NCBI GenBank assembly: GCA_019237175.1
Contig: JAFAHP010000542.1
Span: 1-5,145, forward strand
From: Alphaproteobacteria bacterium
Lineage (GTDB): Bacteria; Pseudomonadota; Alphaproteobacteria; ATCC43930; CGMCC-115725
DNA length: 5,145 nt
Reading direction: 5' to 3'
Below, one piece after another: positions 1 to 5,145 of this stretch. Below the pieces are notes generated by a model that saw nothing but the letters and a program-made list of their open reading frames with translations, ran no database searches and had not been told where the DNA came from. Numbering within the stretch: position 1 is the stretch's first letter; every line of letters starts with the position of its first letter. The position numbers were made by a program, and so were the translations under genes.

Positions 1-993
1 AGCCCGGACACCGGGCGGCGTGCGGTGGAGAAGATGGTCACCGAGGACAACATCGACTTTCATGTCGGCGGCTATTTATCCAATGTCTGTCTCGCCTGCG
101 GGCCGGTCTATGTCGAACATCAGGTGGTCAACATTATCGGGGTCTGCCTCGACACGACACTGACGACGACCCGCTGCAATCGCTACACCTTCCGGCCCTA
201 TGATTTCGCGCCGGCGCAGGCAAAGGCGTTCGCCCCTTATCTTGTCAACAAGATCGGTAAACGCTGGTACATCGCCCATGCCGACTACGCCTGGGGTCAG
301 TCGACCCGTGACGCCTATACCGCCGAGATCAAGGCGAACGGCGGCGAGGTCGTGGGTACGCTCGGCATTCCGCTCGGCACCGCCGACATGACGCCGTTTC
401 TGTCGAAAATCAGCGGCGATTTCGACGGGCTGTTTGTGATTTTCTTTGGTCCGGATGCGATCCACATCGTCAACCAGGGGTATGACCTCGGCCTCAGCAA
501 GAAGTACAAATGGGCCGGCGACGGGGCGGTCACGGTCGGCAGCCAGCTTCCCGCGATGGGCAACAACATCGAAGGCTTTACCGCGATCGACCGCTACGTG
601 CCGGTATTCGACCCGCCGCTCAACACCCCCTATCTGCACCGCTTTTACGACGAGGCTGTGGAGCGGCTAAAAAAGGCGGGAATTGCCAACGCGTTGCCCG
701 ACCGCTATATCCAGTCGAACTACGAAGGGGTCAACGCCCTAAAGCTCGGCGTCGAGAAATCGGGGTTTCAGGGCCGCGACGACACGCCCAAGCTGATCGC
801 CGCGCTCGAAGGGCTCGAAATGAAGGAAGGGGACGATTTCCCGACCGGCGACAAACTTCTGCGCAAGGCGGACCATCAGGCGTTTGTGCGCGAACTCATC
901 TTCGAAATGAGGGAGGGCGCCTATCACGTCCAACAGACGATCGGGTGGCAAAAGACGGAGGTGCCGCCGCATTGCCGTTTCGCCCAGGCGTGA
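1..993 (+). CDS. ABC transporter periplasmic substrate-binding protein, LivJ/LivK-like (5'-truncated by window edge)
   Basis: This is the C-terminal 330 residues of a type 1 periplasmic ligand-binding protein (Peripla_BP_6 / Leu-Ile-Val-binding type), which captures a small ligand in the periplasm for the LivGFHM importer encoded just downstream. The frame is open from base 1 to the TGA at 991-993. The GTG at 25 lies inside the fold, so it is not the true start, and the signal peptide and first part of lobe 1 lie before the window. Family-like stretches, in window residue numbers, are DFHVGG (19-24), YTFRPYDFAPAQA (62-74), the ADYAWGQS segment (94-101), the GLFVIFFGPDA strand (143-153) and the C-terminal TGDKLLRKADHQ segment (282-293), which resembles the hinge-proximal end of many Liv-type binding proteins. 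It has five cysteines (30, 33, 49, 59, 325), including a CxxC. The ligand is unknown. Family assignment is firm; specificity is not. Confidence 0.93.
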   Translation, partial: SPDTGRRAVEKMVTEDNIDFHVGGYLSNVCLACGPVYVEHQVVNIIGVCLDTTLTTTRCNRYTFRPYDFAPAQAKAFAPYLVNKIGKRWYIAHADYAWGQSTRDAYTAEIKANGGEVVGTLGIPLGTADMTPFLSKISGDFDGLFVIFFGPDAIHIVNQGYDLGLSKKYKWAGDGAVTVGSQLPAMGNNIEGFTAIDRYVPVFDPPLNTPYLHRFYDEAVERLKKAGIANALPDRYIQSNYEGVNALKLGVEKSGFQGRDDTPKLIAALEGLEMKEGDDFPTGDKLLRKADHQAFVRELIFEMREGAYHVQQTIGWQKTEVPPHCRFAQA

Positions 994-1027
994 CCCTGCC
1001 GACCACTCATTCGCTCGGCCGGAACGG

Positions 1028-1117
1028 CGTAGGGCGGAATAGCGCGCAGCGCGTATTCCGCCACCCCCCAGAGCGTGCCGAAAACGGCGGAATGCGCTGC
1101 CGCTTTTCCGCCCTACG
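1028..1117. repeat. REP/BIME-like pair of inverted palindromic units between the binding-protein gene and livG
   Basis: Two copies of one palindromic unit face each other. Copy 1 (1028-1062) folds with GGCGGAATA (1033-1041) against TATTCCGCC (1054-1062) and an inner CGCG/CGCG stem around a CAG loop (1047-1049), leaving G1042 as a bulge. Copy 2 (1086-1117, read on the - strand) repeats the unit with small changes and has GGCGGAA (1086-1092) against TTCCGCC (1106-1112). The outer ends, CGTAGGGCGGAA (1028-1039) and TTCCGCCCTACG (1106-1117), form a perfect 12-base inverted repeat. The layout matches bacterial interspersed palindromic elements, and GTAGGGCGGAAT-type units are, to my knowledge, common in proteobacterial intergenic DNA. 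No T-tract follows, so it is not a classical terminator. It may protect the upstream transcript or reduce read-through into livG. Confidence 0.85.
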
Positions 1118-1152
1118 ACGACTAAGTGGTTTCATTCCAACGGGTCGGCTGC

Positions 1153-1159
1153 AGGGCGG
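1153..1159 (+). promoter_or_regulatory. Possible ribosome binding site for livG
   Basis: AGGGCGG is the only purine-rich, Shine-Dalgarno-like stretch before the ATG at 1171, with 11 bases between them, which is longer than ideal. There is no comparable site before the alternative GTG at 1126, which abuts the palindromic repeat. This favours the ATG at 1171 as the start but does not prove it. The GTG at 1159 is in frame but overlaps this site. Confidence 0.35.
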
Positions 1160-1170
1160 TGCGCAACCAA

Positions 1171-1968
1171 ATGACCGTTAACCCGTCGCTTGCAGCAGCC
1201 TCGAGCGCCGAAGTCGCCGAAGACGGCAAAGCCGCCGCCCTGTTGCGCACCGAGGATCTGACCATCCGCTTTGGCGGATTGACCGCGCTCGACCACGTCA
1301 ATTTCGCGGTCCCGCGCAGCGAGGTTTGCGCCATCATCGGTCCAAACGGCGCGGGTAAGAGCACCTTCTTCAACTGCCTGACCGGCGTCTTGCATCCCAC
1401 TTCGGGTGCTATTTTTTTCGCCGGTGCGGACATCACGGGGCTGCCCCCAAACAAGATCTCGCAAAAGGGTATCGCCCGCTCCTACCAGATCACCAACATC
1501 CTTCCCAATGCGACGGCACTCGAAAACGTGCGTATTGCCGCCCAGTCGCGCCGGCACAGCTGGAGCCTCTTTTCGCATCATCGCGCGTATCGCGACATCA
1601 TCGAAAAGGCCGAGGCGGCGCTCGATTCTGTCGGCCTGCTCGGCAAGGCCGGCGAGCCGGCCGCCAATCTTTCGCATGGCGAGCAACGAACGCTCGAAAT
1701 CGCGATCGCGCTGGCAACAGAGCCGCAGCTCTTGTGCCTCGACGAGCCGACAGCCGGGATGAGTGCCGCCGAAACCCACGATACGGTGCAACTGATCCGC
1801 CGGGTCGCCGCCAACCTGACGATCCTGATCGTCGAGCACGATATGCACGTCGTTATGGAATTGGCCGGAAGGATCACCGTCCTTCATTACGGTGCAGTCT
1901 TGGCCGAGGGGACGCCCTCGGAAATTCAGCAAAACCCGCGGGTAATCGAAGTCTATTTGAAAACATGA
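1171..1968 (+). CDS. livG: Branched-chain amino acid type ABC transporter ATP-binding protein LivG
   Basis: This is one of the two cytoplasmic ATPases that power the Liv-type importer; it should pair with LivF under the LivH/LivM channel. From the ATG at 1171 it has 265 residues, close to the usual ~255. Visible motifs are Walker A GPNGAGKST (57-65), a Q-loop in SYQITN (Q106), the signature LSHGEQ (167-172), Walker B LLCLDEP with catalytic Glu192, and the H-loop His223 in IVEHDM. The C-terminal segment (GTPSEIQQNP, then VIEVYLKT) is typical of LivG rather than LivF. The TAGMS stretch after Walker B also fits the family. The first ~25 residues are an Ala-rich extension before the usual start of the fold at LLRTEDL. 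The GTG at 1126 would add 15 residues and begins right beside the palindromic repeat, so I prefer 1171. The stop overlaps the livF start (ATGA). Liv-type assignment is firm; substrate is open. Confidence 0.93.
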   Translation: MTVNPSLAAASSAEVAEDGKAAALLRTEDLTIRFGGLTALDHVNFAVPRSEVCAIIGPNGAGKSTFFNCLTGVLHPTSGAIFFAGADITGLPPNKISQKGIARSYQITNILPNATALENVRIAAQSRRHSWSLFSHHRAYRDIIEKAEAALDSVGLLGKAGEPAANLSHGEQRTLEIAIALATEPQLLCLDEPTAGMSAAETHDTVQLIRRVAANLTILIVEHDMHVVMELAGRITVLHYGAVLAEGTPSEIQQNPRVIEVYLKT

Positions 1969-2753
1969 GCAGCGGCGCGGGGGCGGCCTTCATTGGAACC
2001 GGCACGGCGGTGGCGCGCGTTGGCGAAGATGCGCGCGCGGCGGATTTGCTGGCCGTGGACCGTCTCCATACCTATTACGGCAAAAGCCATATCTTGCACG
2101 GCGTCTCGCTTAGTGTCGGGCGCGGCGAGGTCGTCGGCCTCTTGGGGCGCAATGGCGTCGGCAAGAGCACGACCCTGAAGGCGATCGCCGGCATTGTGCA
2201 TCCGAGCGCGGGCGAGGTCCGTTTCGAGGGGCGCCCGATCACCGGACTGCCGCCGCACCGGGTCGCACGGCTCGGGATCGGGTATGTACCCGAGGACCGC
2301 CGTATCTTTCCGCTGTTGACCGTTCTCGAAAACTTGCGCGTCGGGCTCGATCGGCGCGGCGTGGCAAAGGCGAAGAAAGCTTTGCTGCTCGACAAGATCT
2401 ACGCCTACTTCCCGGTGCTGGCCGAACGCCGCCATCAGGCGGGCGGGACGTTGTCGGGCGGCGAGCAGCAGATGCTGGCAATCGCCCGGGCGATGATGCT
2501 GGAGCCCAAGATCATCCTGCTCGACGAGCCGACCGAGGGGCTGATGCCGCGGATGGTTTCGCAGATCCGCGAGATCATCGAGGCGCTGCGCGGCGAGGGT
2601 GTGGCGGTGCTGCTTGTCGAACAGAACGTGCCATTGACCCTCGAAGCCAGCCGCCGGATCTATTTTATCGAAAAAGGCGAGGTTCGCCACCACGCTCTGG
2701 GTTCGCAATTGCACGTCGGGGACGCGGTGATCCACCAATATCTCGGTGTCTAG
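1965..2753 (+). CDS. livF: Branched-chain amino acid type ABC transporter ATP-binding protein LivF
   Basis: This is the second ATPase of the importer, partner of LivG. From the ATG at 1965 it has 262 residues, slightly longer than the ~235-240 usual for LivF because of an Ala/Gly-rich N-terminus. Motifs are HTYYGKSHIL (35-44), Walker A GRNGVGKST (61-69), the LivF-type VPEDRRIFP segment (108-116) where other ABC proteins have the Q-loop glutamine, the signature LSGGEQ (163-168) and Walker B IILLDEP with catalytic Glu188. Gln220 in LLVEQN takes the H-loop histidine position; both of these replacements are normal for LivF, not signs of decay. The start overlaps the livG stop in ATGA without a strong ribosome site of its own, suggesting translational coupling. 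TTG 2046 or GTG 2055 would give a protein beginning where most LivF do. The overlap favours 1965. Confidence 0.93.
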   Translation: MSSGAGAAFIGTGTAVARVGEDARAADLLAVDRLHTYYGKSHILHGVSLSVGRGEVVGLLGRNGVGKSTTLKAIAGIVHPSAGEVRFEGRPITGLPPHRVARLGIGYVPEDRRIFPLLTVLENLRVGLDRRGVAKAKKALLLDKIYAYFPVLAERRHQAGGTLSGGEQQMLAIARAMMLEPKIILLDEPTEGLMPRMVSQIREIIEALRGEGVAVLLVEQNVPLTLEASRRIYFIEKGEVRHHALGSQLHVGDAVIHQYLGV

Positions 2754-2754
2754 A

Positions 2755-3627
2755 ATGGGCGTTCCGCTCGACCAGCTGCTGATCCAGACGATCAACGGCA
2801 TCGTCACCGGCATGATCCTGGCGCTGGTGTCGTCCGGCCTGACGCTGATCTTCGGCATTATGGACGTGGTCAATTTCGCCCATGGCGAGTTGTTGATGCT
2901 CGGCGCCTATGTCGGTGTGCTGACTTTGGCGGCGACCGGCAATTTCTGGCTCGCCCTCCTCTCGGCCGGGCTTTTGATCGGGCTCCTGGGGGCGGCGATC
3001 TACCTCGTCACGCTGCGGCCGCTGATTGACCGCGGTCCACTGACCACGATCCTGGCGACCTTTGGCATCTCGCTGGTCCTGCAGAATGTTGCGCTGTGGC
3101 AGTTCGGTCCGGTGTCGCGCAAGGTTGCCGAGCCGATCGGCGGTCATTTTACGTTGTTCTACCTCGATTACCCCTGGTATCGGATCGTCGTCGCGCTGTT
3201 ATCGGCGGCGATCATCGGCGGCTTTTGGCTGTTCCTCAAATTCGGCACCTGGGGCATCTGGATCCGCGCCACCACCCAGGACCGCGTAATGGCGCAGGCG
3301 ATGGGGATCCCGGTGCCTTGGGTCTTAACCGGGGTTTTTGCCATTGGCTCGGCGATGGCCGCGGCCAGCGGGGTGTTGTTCGGCCCGCTTAGCGGGGTCG
3401 ACCCGACGATGGGTTTGGGGTGGATCCTCCGCGCTTTTATCGTCGTCGTGGTTGGCGGCATGGGCAGCCTCGGCGGTTCGATCGCGGCGGCGATCCTGGT
3501 GAGCCTGCTTGAAGCTTACGCCTCTTTGTGGGTGAGCCCGTCGCAAGCGATCATCGTCTCGTTTGTCGTGCTGATCGTGACCCTTTTGTTCCGGCCGACC
3601 GGCCTATTTGTTGCAGCCCCGAAATGA
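2755..3627 (+). CDS. livH: Branched-chain amino acid type ABC transporter permease LivH
   Basis: This inner-membrane permease forms half of the substrate channel with LivM. It has 290 residues, normal for LivH. It is strongly hydrophobic, with about eight likely membrane spans, roughly at 12-36, 47-61, 64-86, 97-115, 143-161, 189-210, 226-252 and 262-279. Family signatures are GLTLIFGIMDVVNFAHGELL (28-47), the cytoplasmic RATTQDRVMAQAMGI loop (171-185), which corresponds to the ATPase-contacting EAA-like loop, and GGMGSLGGSIAAA (234-246) near the C-terminus. The ATG lies one base after the livF stop, with only a weak GGTG six bases upstream, so translation probably relies on ribosomes leaving livF. 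The in-frame GTG at 2746 would add three residues and overlap livF; ATG is preferred. The stop overlaps livM in ATGA. Confidence 0.94.
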   Translation: MGVPLDQLLIQTINGIVTGMILALVSSGLTLIFGIMDVVNFAHGELLMLGAYVGVLTLAATGNFWLALLSAGLLIGLLGAAIYLVTLRPLIDRGPLTTILATFGISLVLQNVALWQFGPVSRKVAEPIGGHFTLFYLDYPWYRIVVALLSAAIIGGFWLFLKFGTWGIWIRATTQDRVMAQAMGIPVPWVLTGVFAIGSAMAAASGVLFGPLSGVDPTMGLGWILRAFIVVVVGGMGSLGGSIAAAILVSLLEAYASLWVSPSQAIIVSFVVLIVTLLFRPTGLFVAAPK

Positions 3628-4577
3628 GGCGGGGTCACGGTACCGTTTTTTGGACCGGGTTTGCCGTCATCGTCGCGCTGTTGATCGCCGCACCCCTTGT
3701 CCTGACCGAATTCTGGCGCCGGTTTGTGACCGAGATCCTGATCTGGGGTCTGTTGGCGATGTCGTCCGACATCCTGATCGGGTACACCGGAATGGTCTCG
3801 TTCGGCCATTCGGCGTTTTTTGGGCTCGGCATGTATGGCGCGGCCGCGGCGCTGCTCACCATCGATCCGCCCAATCTGTGGCTGGCCCTTTTTTACGGAC
3901 TGGTTGCCGCCGCGGCGGTCGCTGCCTGTGTCGCGTATTTCTCGACCCGGCTGCGTGACATCTATTTTGCGATCACCACCCTGATTTTTTCGCAGATTTT
4001 CTACGTTATCATCTTCACCTGGACCGCGGTAACCGGCGGCGAGAACGGGCTCGCTTTCGAGCGGCCGCCCTTGGCGATCCCGGGGCTTTTTGACTTCGTC
4101 CTTACGCCGACAAGGCTGCATTGGTTTGTGCTGGCGGTGGTCGCCGGGTCTTATCTGATCCTGCGGCGCATCACGCAGTCGCCGTTTGGCATGGTGTTGC
4201 AATCGATCCGCGAGAACGAGGCGCGCACCCGCGCGATCGGTTATGCGGTGGAGCGGTATAAGATTGTCGCGGTCATGCTGTCCGGGCTGTTCGCCGGTCT
4301 CGCCGGGGTGCTGTATGCGCTCCAGAACCAGTTCGCCGCCCCCGACTTCGTCTTTTTTCTCGTATCGGGCGAGACTGTCATCTACAACGTCATCGGCGGT
4401 ATCGGCACGCTGGTCGGGCCGATTGTCGGTGCGGCTTTTTTTCTGCTGCTGCGCGAGGGCCTCTCGCGTTTTCTGACCCAGTACTATCTGATCCCGCTCG
4501 GTGCTGTGTTTATCGCCATCGTGATCTTGATGCCGCAGGGGTTGCTCGGGTTCATGCGGCGCTGGCTGAATGAATAG
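3624..4577 (+). CDS. livM: Branched-chain amino acid type ABC transporter permease LivM
   Basis: This is the second inner-membrane permease, pairing with LivH. It has 317 residues, in the usual range for LivM-family proteins lacking the long N-terminal extension of the E. coli protein. Signatures are LIGYTGMVSFGHSAFFGLGM (51-70), the TGGENGL loop (137-143), the SPFGMVLQSIRENEARTRAI loop (186-205), which is the expected contact with the ATPases, and GGIGTLVGPIVGAAFF (258-273). Hydrophobic spans lie roughly at 10-28, 35-53, 59-80, 87-107, 114-132, 166-182, 214-233, 252-276 and 287-306. The start sits in ATGA across the livH stop and has no clear ribosome site (GCAGCCCCGAA precedes it), consistent with coupling. 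It is the last gene of the run; a convergent gene follows after 271 non-coding bases. Confidence 0.94.
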   Translation: MRRGHGTVFWTGFAVIVALLIAAPLVLTEFWRRFVTEILIWGLLAMSSDILIGYTGMVSFGHSAFFGLGMYGAAAALLTIDPPNLWLALFYGLVAAAAVAACVAYFSTRLRDIYFAITTLIFSQIFYVIIFTWTAVTGGENGLAFERPPLAIPGLFDFVLTPTRLHWFVLAVVAGSYLILRRITQSPFGMVLQSIRENEARTRAIGYAVERYKIVAVMLSGLFAGLAGVLYALQNQFAAPDFVFFLVSGETVIYNVIGGIGTLVGPIVGAAFFLLLREGLSRFLTQYYLIPLGAVFIAIVILMPQGLLGFMRRWLNE

Positions 4578-4580
4578 ACG

Positions 4581-4590
4581 TTCGCGCGAA
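4581..4590. other. Ten-base perfect palindrome just after livM
   Basis: TTCGCGCGAA is self-complementary and begins four bases after the livM stop. It has no loop or T-run, so it is not a convincing terminator. It may be chance in GC-rich DNA. Confidence 0.25.
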
Positions 4591-4652
4591 ATTGCGTTCA
4601 CCTCCACTCTGCCCGCTGACCTGATCGACGCTGGGTACAGCCCGGCATCTCC

Positions 4653-4684
4653 CCGACCATACCGGCGAAGGCCGGTATCCTCGG
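4653..4684. repeat. REP-like palindrome A (downstream of livM)
   Basis: ATACCGGC (4659-4666) pairs perfectly with GCCGGTAT (4671-4678) around a GAAG loop. The stem is extended by CCGA (4653-4656) against TCGG (4681-4684) across a two-base C/C mismatch on each side. ATACCGGC-GAAG-GCCGGTAT units are, from memory, a widespread intergenic repeat in alphaproteobacteria. It lies between convergent genes and could help end transcription or shield the 3' end of the livM message, though no T-run follows. Confidence 0.8.
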
Positions 4685-4693
4685 CAGAAATAG

Positions 4694-4713
4694 ATCCCGA
4701 CCTTCGTCGGGAT
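4694..4713. repeat. REP-like palindrome B, inverted variant of palindrome A
   Basis: ATCCCGAC (4694-4701) pairs perfectly with GTCGGGAT (4706-4713) around a CTTC loop. Read on the - strand the loop becomes GAAG, and the unit matches palindrome A at 16 of 20 positions. The four differences form two paired changes that preserve the stem. Together A and B make an inverted pair 15 bases apart measured from the 8-base stems, a BIME-like arrangement. The rest of this non-coding stretch, 4714-4848, shows no gene and only a weak short hairpin. Confidence 0.8.
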
Positions 4714-4776
4714 GGTTCCGCGGTGGGGATATCGGGATCGTAGAATTGCCAAAAGCTTCGCGGTTGGGATTACGTC

Positions 4777-4791
4777 ACGGCAAGTCGCCGT
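4777..4791. other. Small hairpin near the 3' end of the GST-like gene
   Basis: ACGGC (4777-4781) pairs with GCCGT (4787-4791) around AAGTC. On the - strand it lies about 57 bases beyond the stop of the GST-like gene. There is no T-run beyond it on either strand, so a terminator role is only a possibility. Confidence 0.25.
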
Positions 4792-4848
4792 TAGAAAAGT
4801 TTTCGGATCTCGGCTCGATACAAGTGAAAATGCTCCAGACTAGCCCTG

Positions 4849-5145
4849 TCATCTCCGGGTCGGTGTGGTGCGCGCGGTCTGGTTGAATAGGATACGCCGT
4901 TCTTCGTCGGAGGGCGGTGCCGAGCGGCGTAGTTCCTTGCCAAGATCGACGCCGCGCCGCACCGCCGGCCGATCCCGGATCGCCGCGCGCCAGCGCGCAA
5001 CATTCGGAAATTCGTCGAGCGGCTGACCCAGCGGCTTGGCGATCAGCACCCATGGCCAGGACGCCATGTCGGCGATCGAATATTCGTCGAGGATGAATTC
5101 GCGGCCGTCCAGCCGGTGTTCGAGCACGCCGAGACAACGATTGTA
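4849..5145 (-). CDS. Glutathione S-transferase family protein, C-terminal domain (5'-truncated by window edge)
   Basis: These are the last 98 residues of a GST-family protein read on the - strand; the frame is open to the window edge and stops at TGA (4851-4849). The N-terminal thioredoxin-fold domain that binds glutathione lies beyond the window, so catalytic residues cannot be seen. The visible part is the all-helical C-terminal domain. In window residue numbers, YNRCLGVLEHRL (1-12) is a typical helix before the core, YSIADM (22-27) carries the GST N-capping box (Ser23 to Asp26), WPWV (30-33) follows, and FPNVARW then RDRPAVRRG (46-65) is the usual late helix. The pattern resembles YfcG-like (Nu-class) GSTs, which reduce disulfides or peroxides with glutathione, but the subclass is tentative. 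The GTG at 5127 is internal, not a start. It converges on the liv operon, so it is a separate transcript with no evident functional link. Confidence 0.9.
   Translation of the reverse strand, partial: YNRCLGVLEHRLDGREFILDEYSIADMASWPWVLIAKPLGQPLDEFPNVARWRAAIRDRPAVRRGVDLGKELRRSAPPSDEERRILFNQTARTTPTRR

Noticed and set aside
1028..1117. Rho-independent terminator after the binding-protein gene
   Set aside because: The stems are strong but no T-run follows either one, and the element is symmetric like an interspersed repeat. Partial termination cannot be excluded.
510..1181. Open frame of 223 codons on the + strand running out of the binding-protein gene through the repeat region
   Set aside because: It is a +1-type shadow rich in Arg, Gly and Ala. 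The gap is better explained by palindromic repeats, and the binding-protein frame is intact to a family-typical C-terminus.
1132..1932. Open frame of 266 codons on the - strand opposite livG
   Set aside because: It is a shadow of livG, with biased composition and no recognisable domain.
2251..2625. LivF lacking Q-loop glutamine and H-loop histidine as evidence of a degenerate ATPase
   Set aside because: VPE at the Q-loop and VEQN at the H-loop are the normal state in the LivF family, including E. coli LivF as I recall it.
1953..2873. Open frame of 306 codons on the - strand opposite livF
   Set aside because: It is antisense to a gene with all ABC motifs, shows no domain of its own and crosses the livF/livH junction.
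3516..4607. Long open frame (363 codons) on the - strand opposite livM
   Set aside because: Its translation is dominated by Arg, Asp, Gln, Pro and Gly with no recognisable fold, as expected for the antisense of a GC-rich hydrophobic permease. The + strand frame has clear LivM motifs.
4653..4713. Possible start of a CRISPR array
   Set aside because: There are only two units, they are inverted rather than direct, and the spacing is too short for spacers.
4552..4752. Small open frame (66 codons) on the - strand between livM and the GST-like gene
   Set aside because: It runs through both palindromes, has no domain-like composition and overlaps the livM end; it is repeat-derived chance coding.
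4775..5137. Open frame of 120 codons on the - strand overlapping the GST-like gene in another frame
   Set aside because: The alternative - strand frame ending at 4849 carries the GST C-terminal motifs; this one is Arg/Ala-rich and has none.

Overview
This window carries most of a branched-chain amino acid type (LivFGHM, HAAT family) ABC importer operon on the + strand, followed by the 3' end of a convergent glutathione S-transferase gene on the - strand. The DNA is visibly GC-rich. The gene order (binding protein, livG, livF, livH, livM), the overlapping start/stop codons and the two kinds of short palindromic repeat suggest a Gram-negative proteobacterium, most likely an alphaproteobacterium. 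That placement is inference from style, since no taxonomic marker gene is present.

Layout: 1-993 is the C-terminal part of a periplasmic substrate-binding protein whose start lies before the window. 994-1170 is a 177-base gap largely filled by two inverted copies of one palindromic unit. 1171-1968 is livG (ATPase), 1965-2753 livF (ATPase), 2755-3627 livH (permease) and 3624-4577 livM (permease). These four are packed with 4-base ATGA overlaps at livG/livF and livH/livM and a single base between livF and livH, so they are surely co-transcribed and probably translationally coupled. 4578-4848 is a non-coding stretch between convergent genes holding a second, different pair of inverted palindromes. 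4849-5145 is the C-terminal domain of a GST-like protein on the - strand.

How it works: the binding protein captures a ligand in the periplasm and delivers it to the LivH-LivM membrane channel, which LivG and LivF drive by ATP hydrolysis. The ligand cannot be read from the sequence. The family covers leucine/isoleucine/valine, other amino acids, amides, urea and small aromatic acids.

Nothing here looks like an undescribed multi-gene system. The most interesting content is non-coding: two unrelated REP/BIME-like inverted pairs bracket the livGFHM block, and one pair shows compensatory base changes that keep its stem intact.
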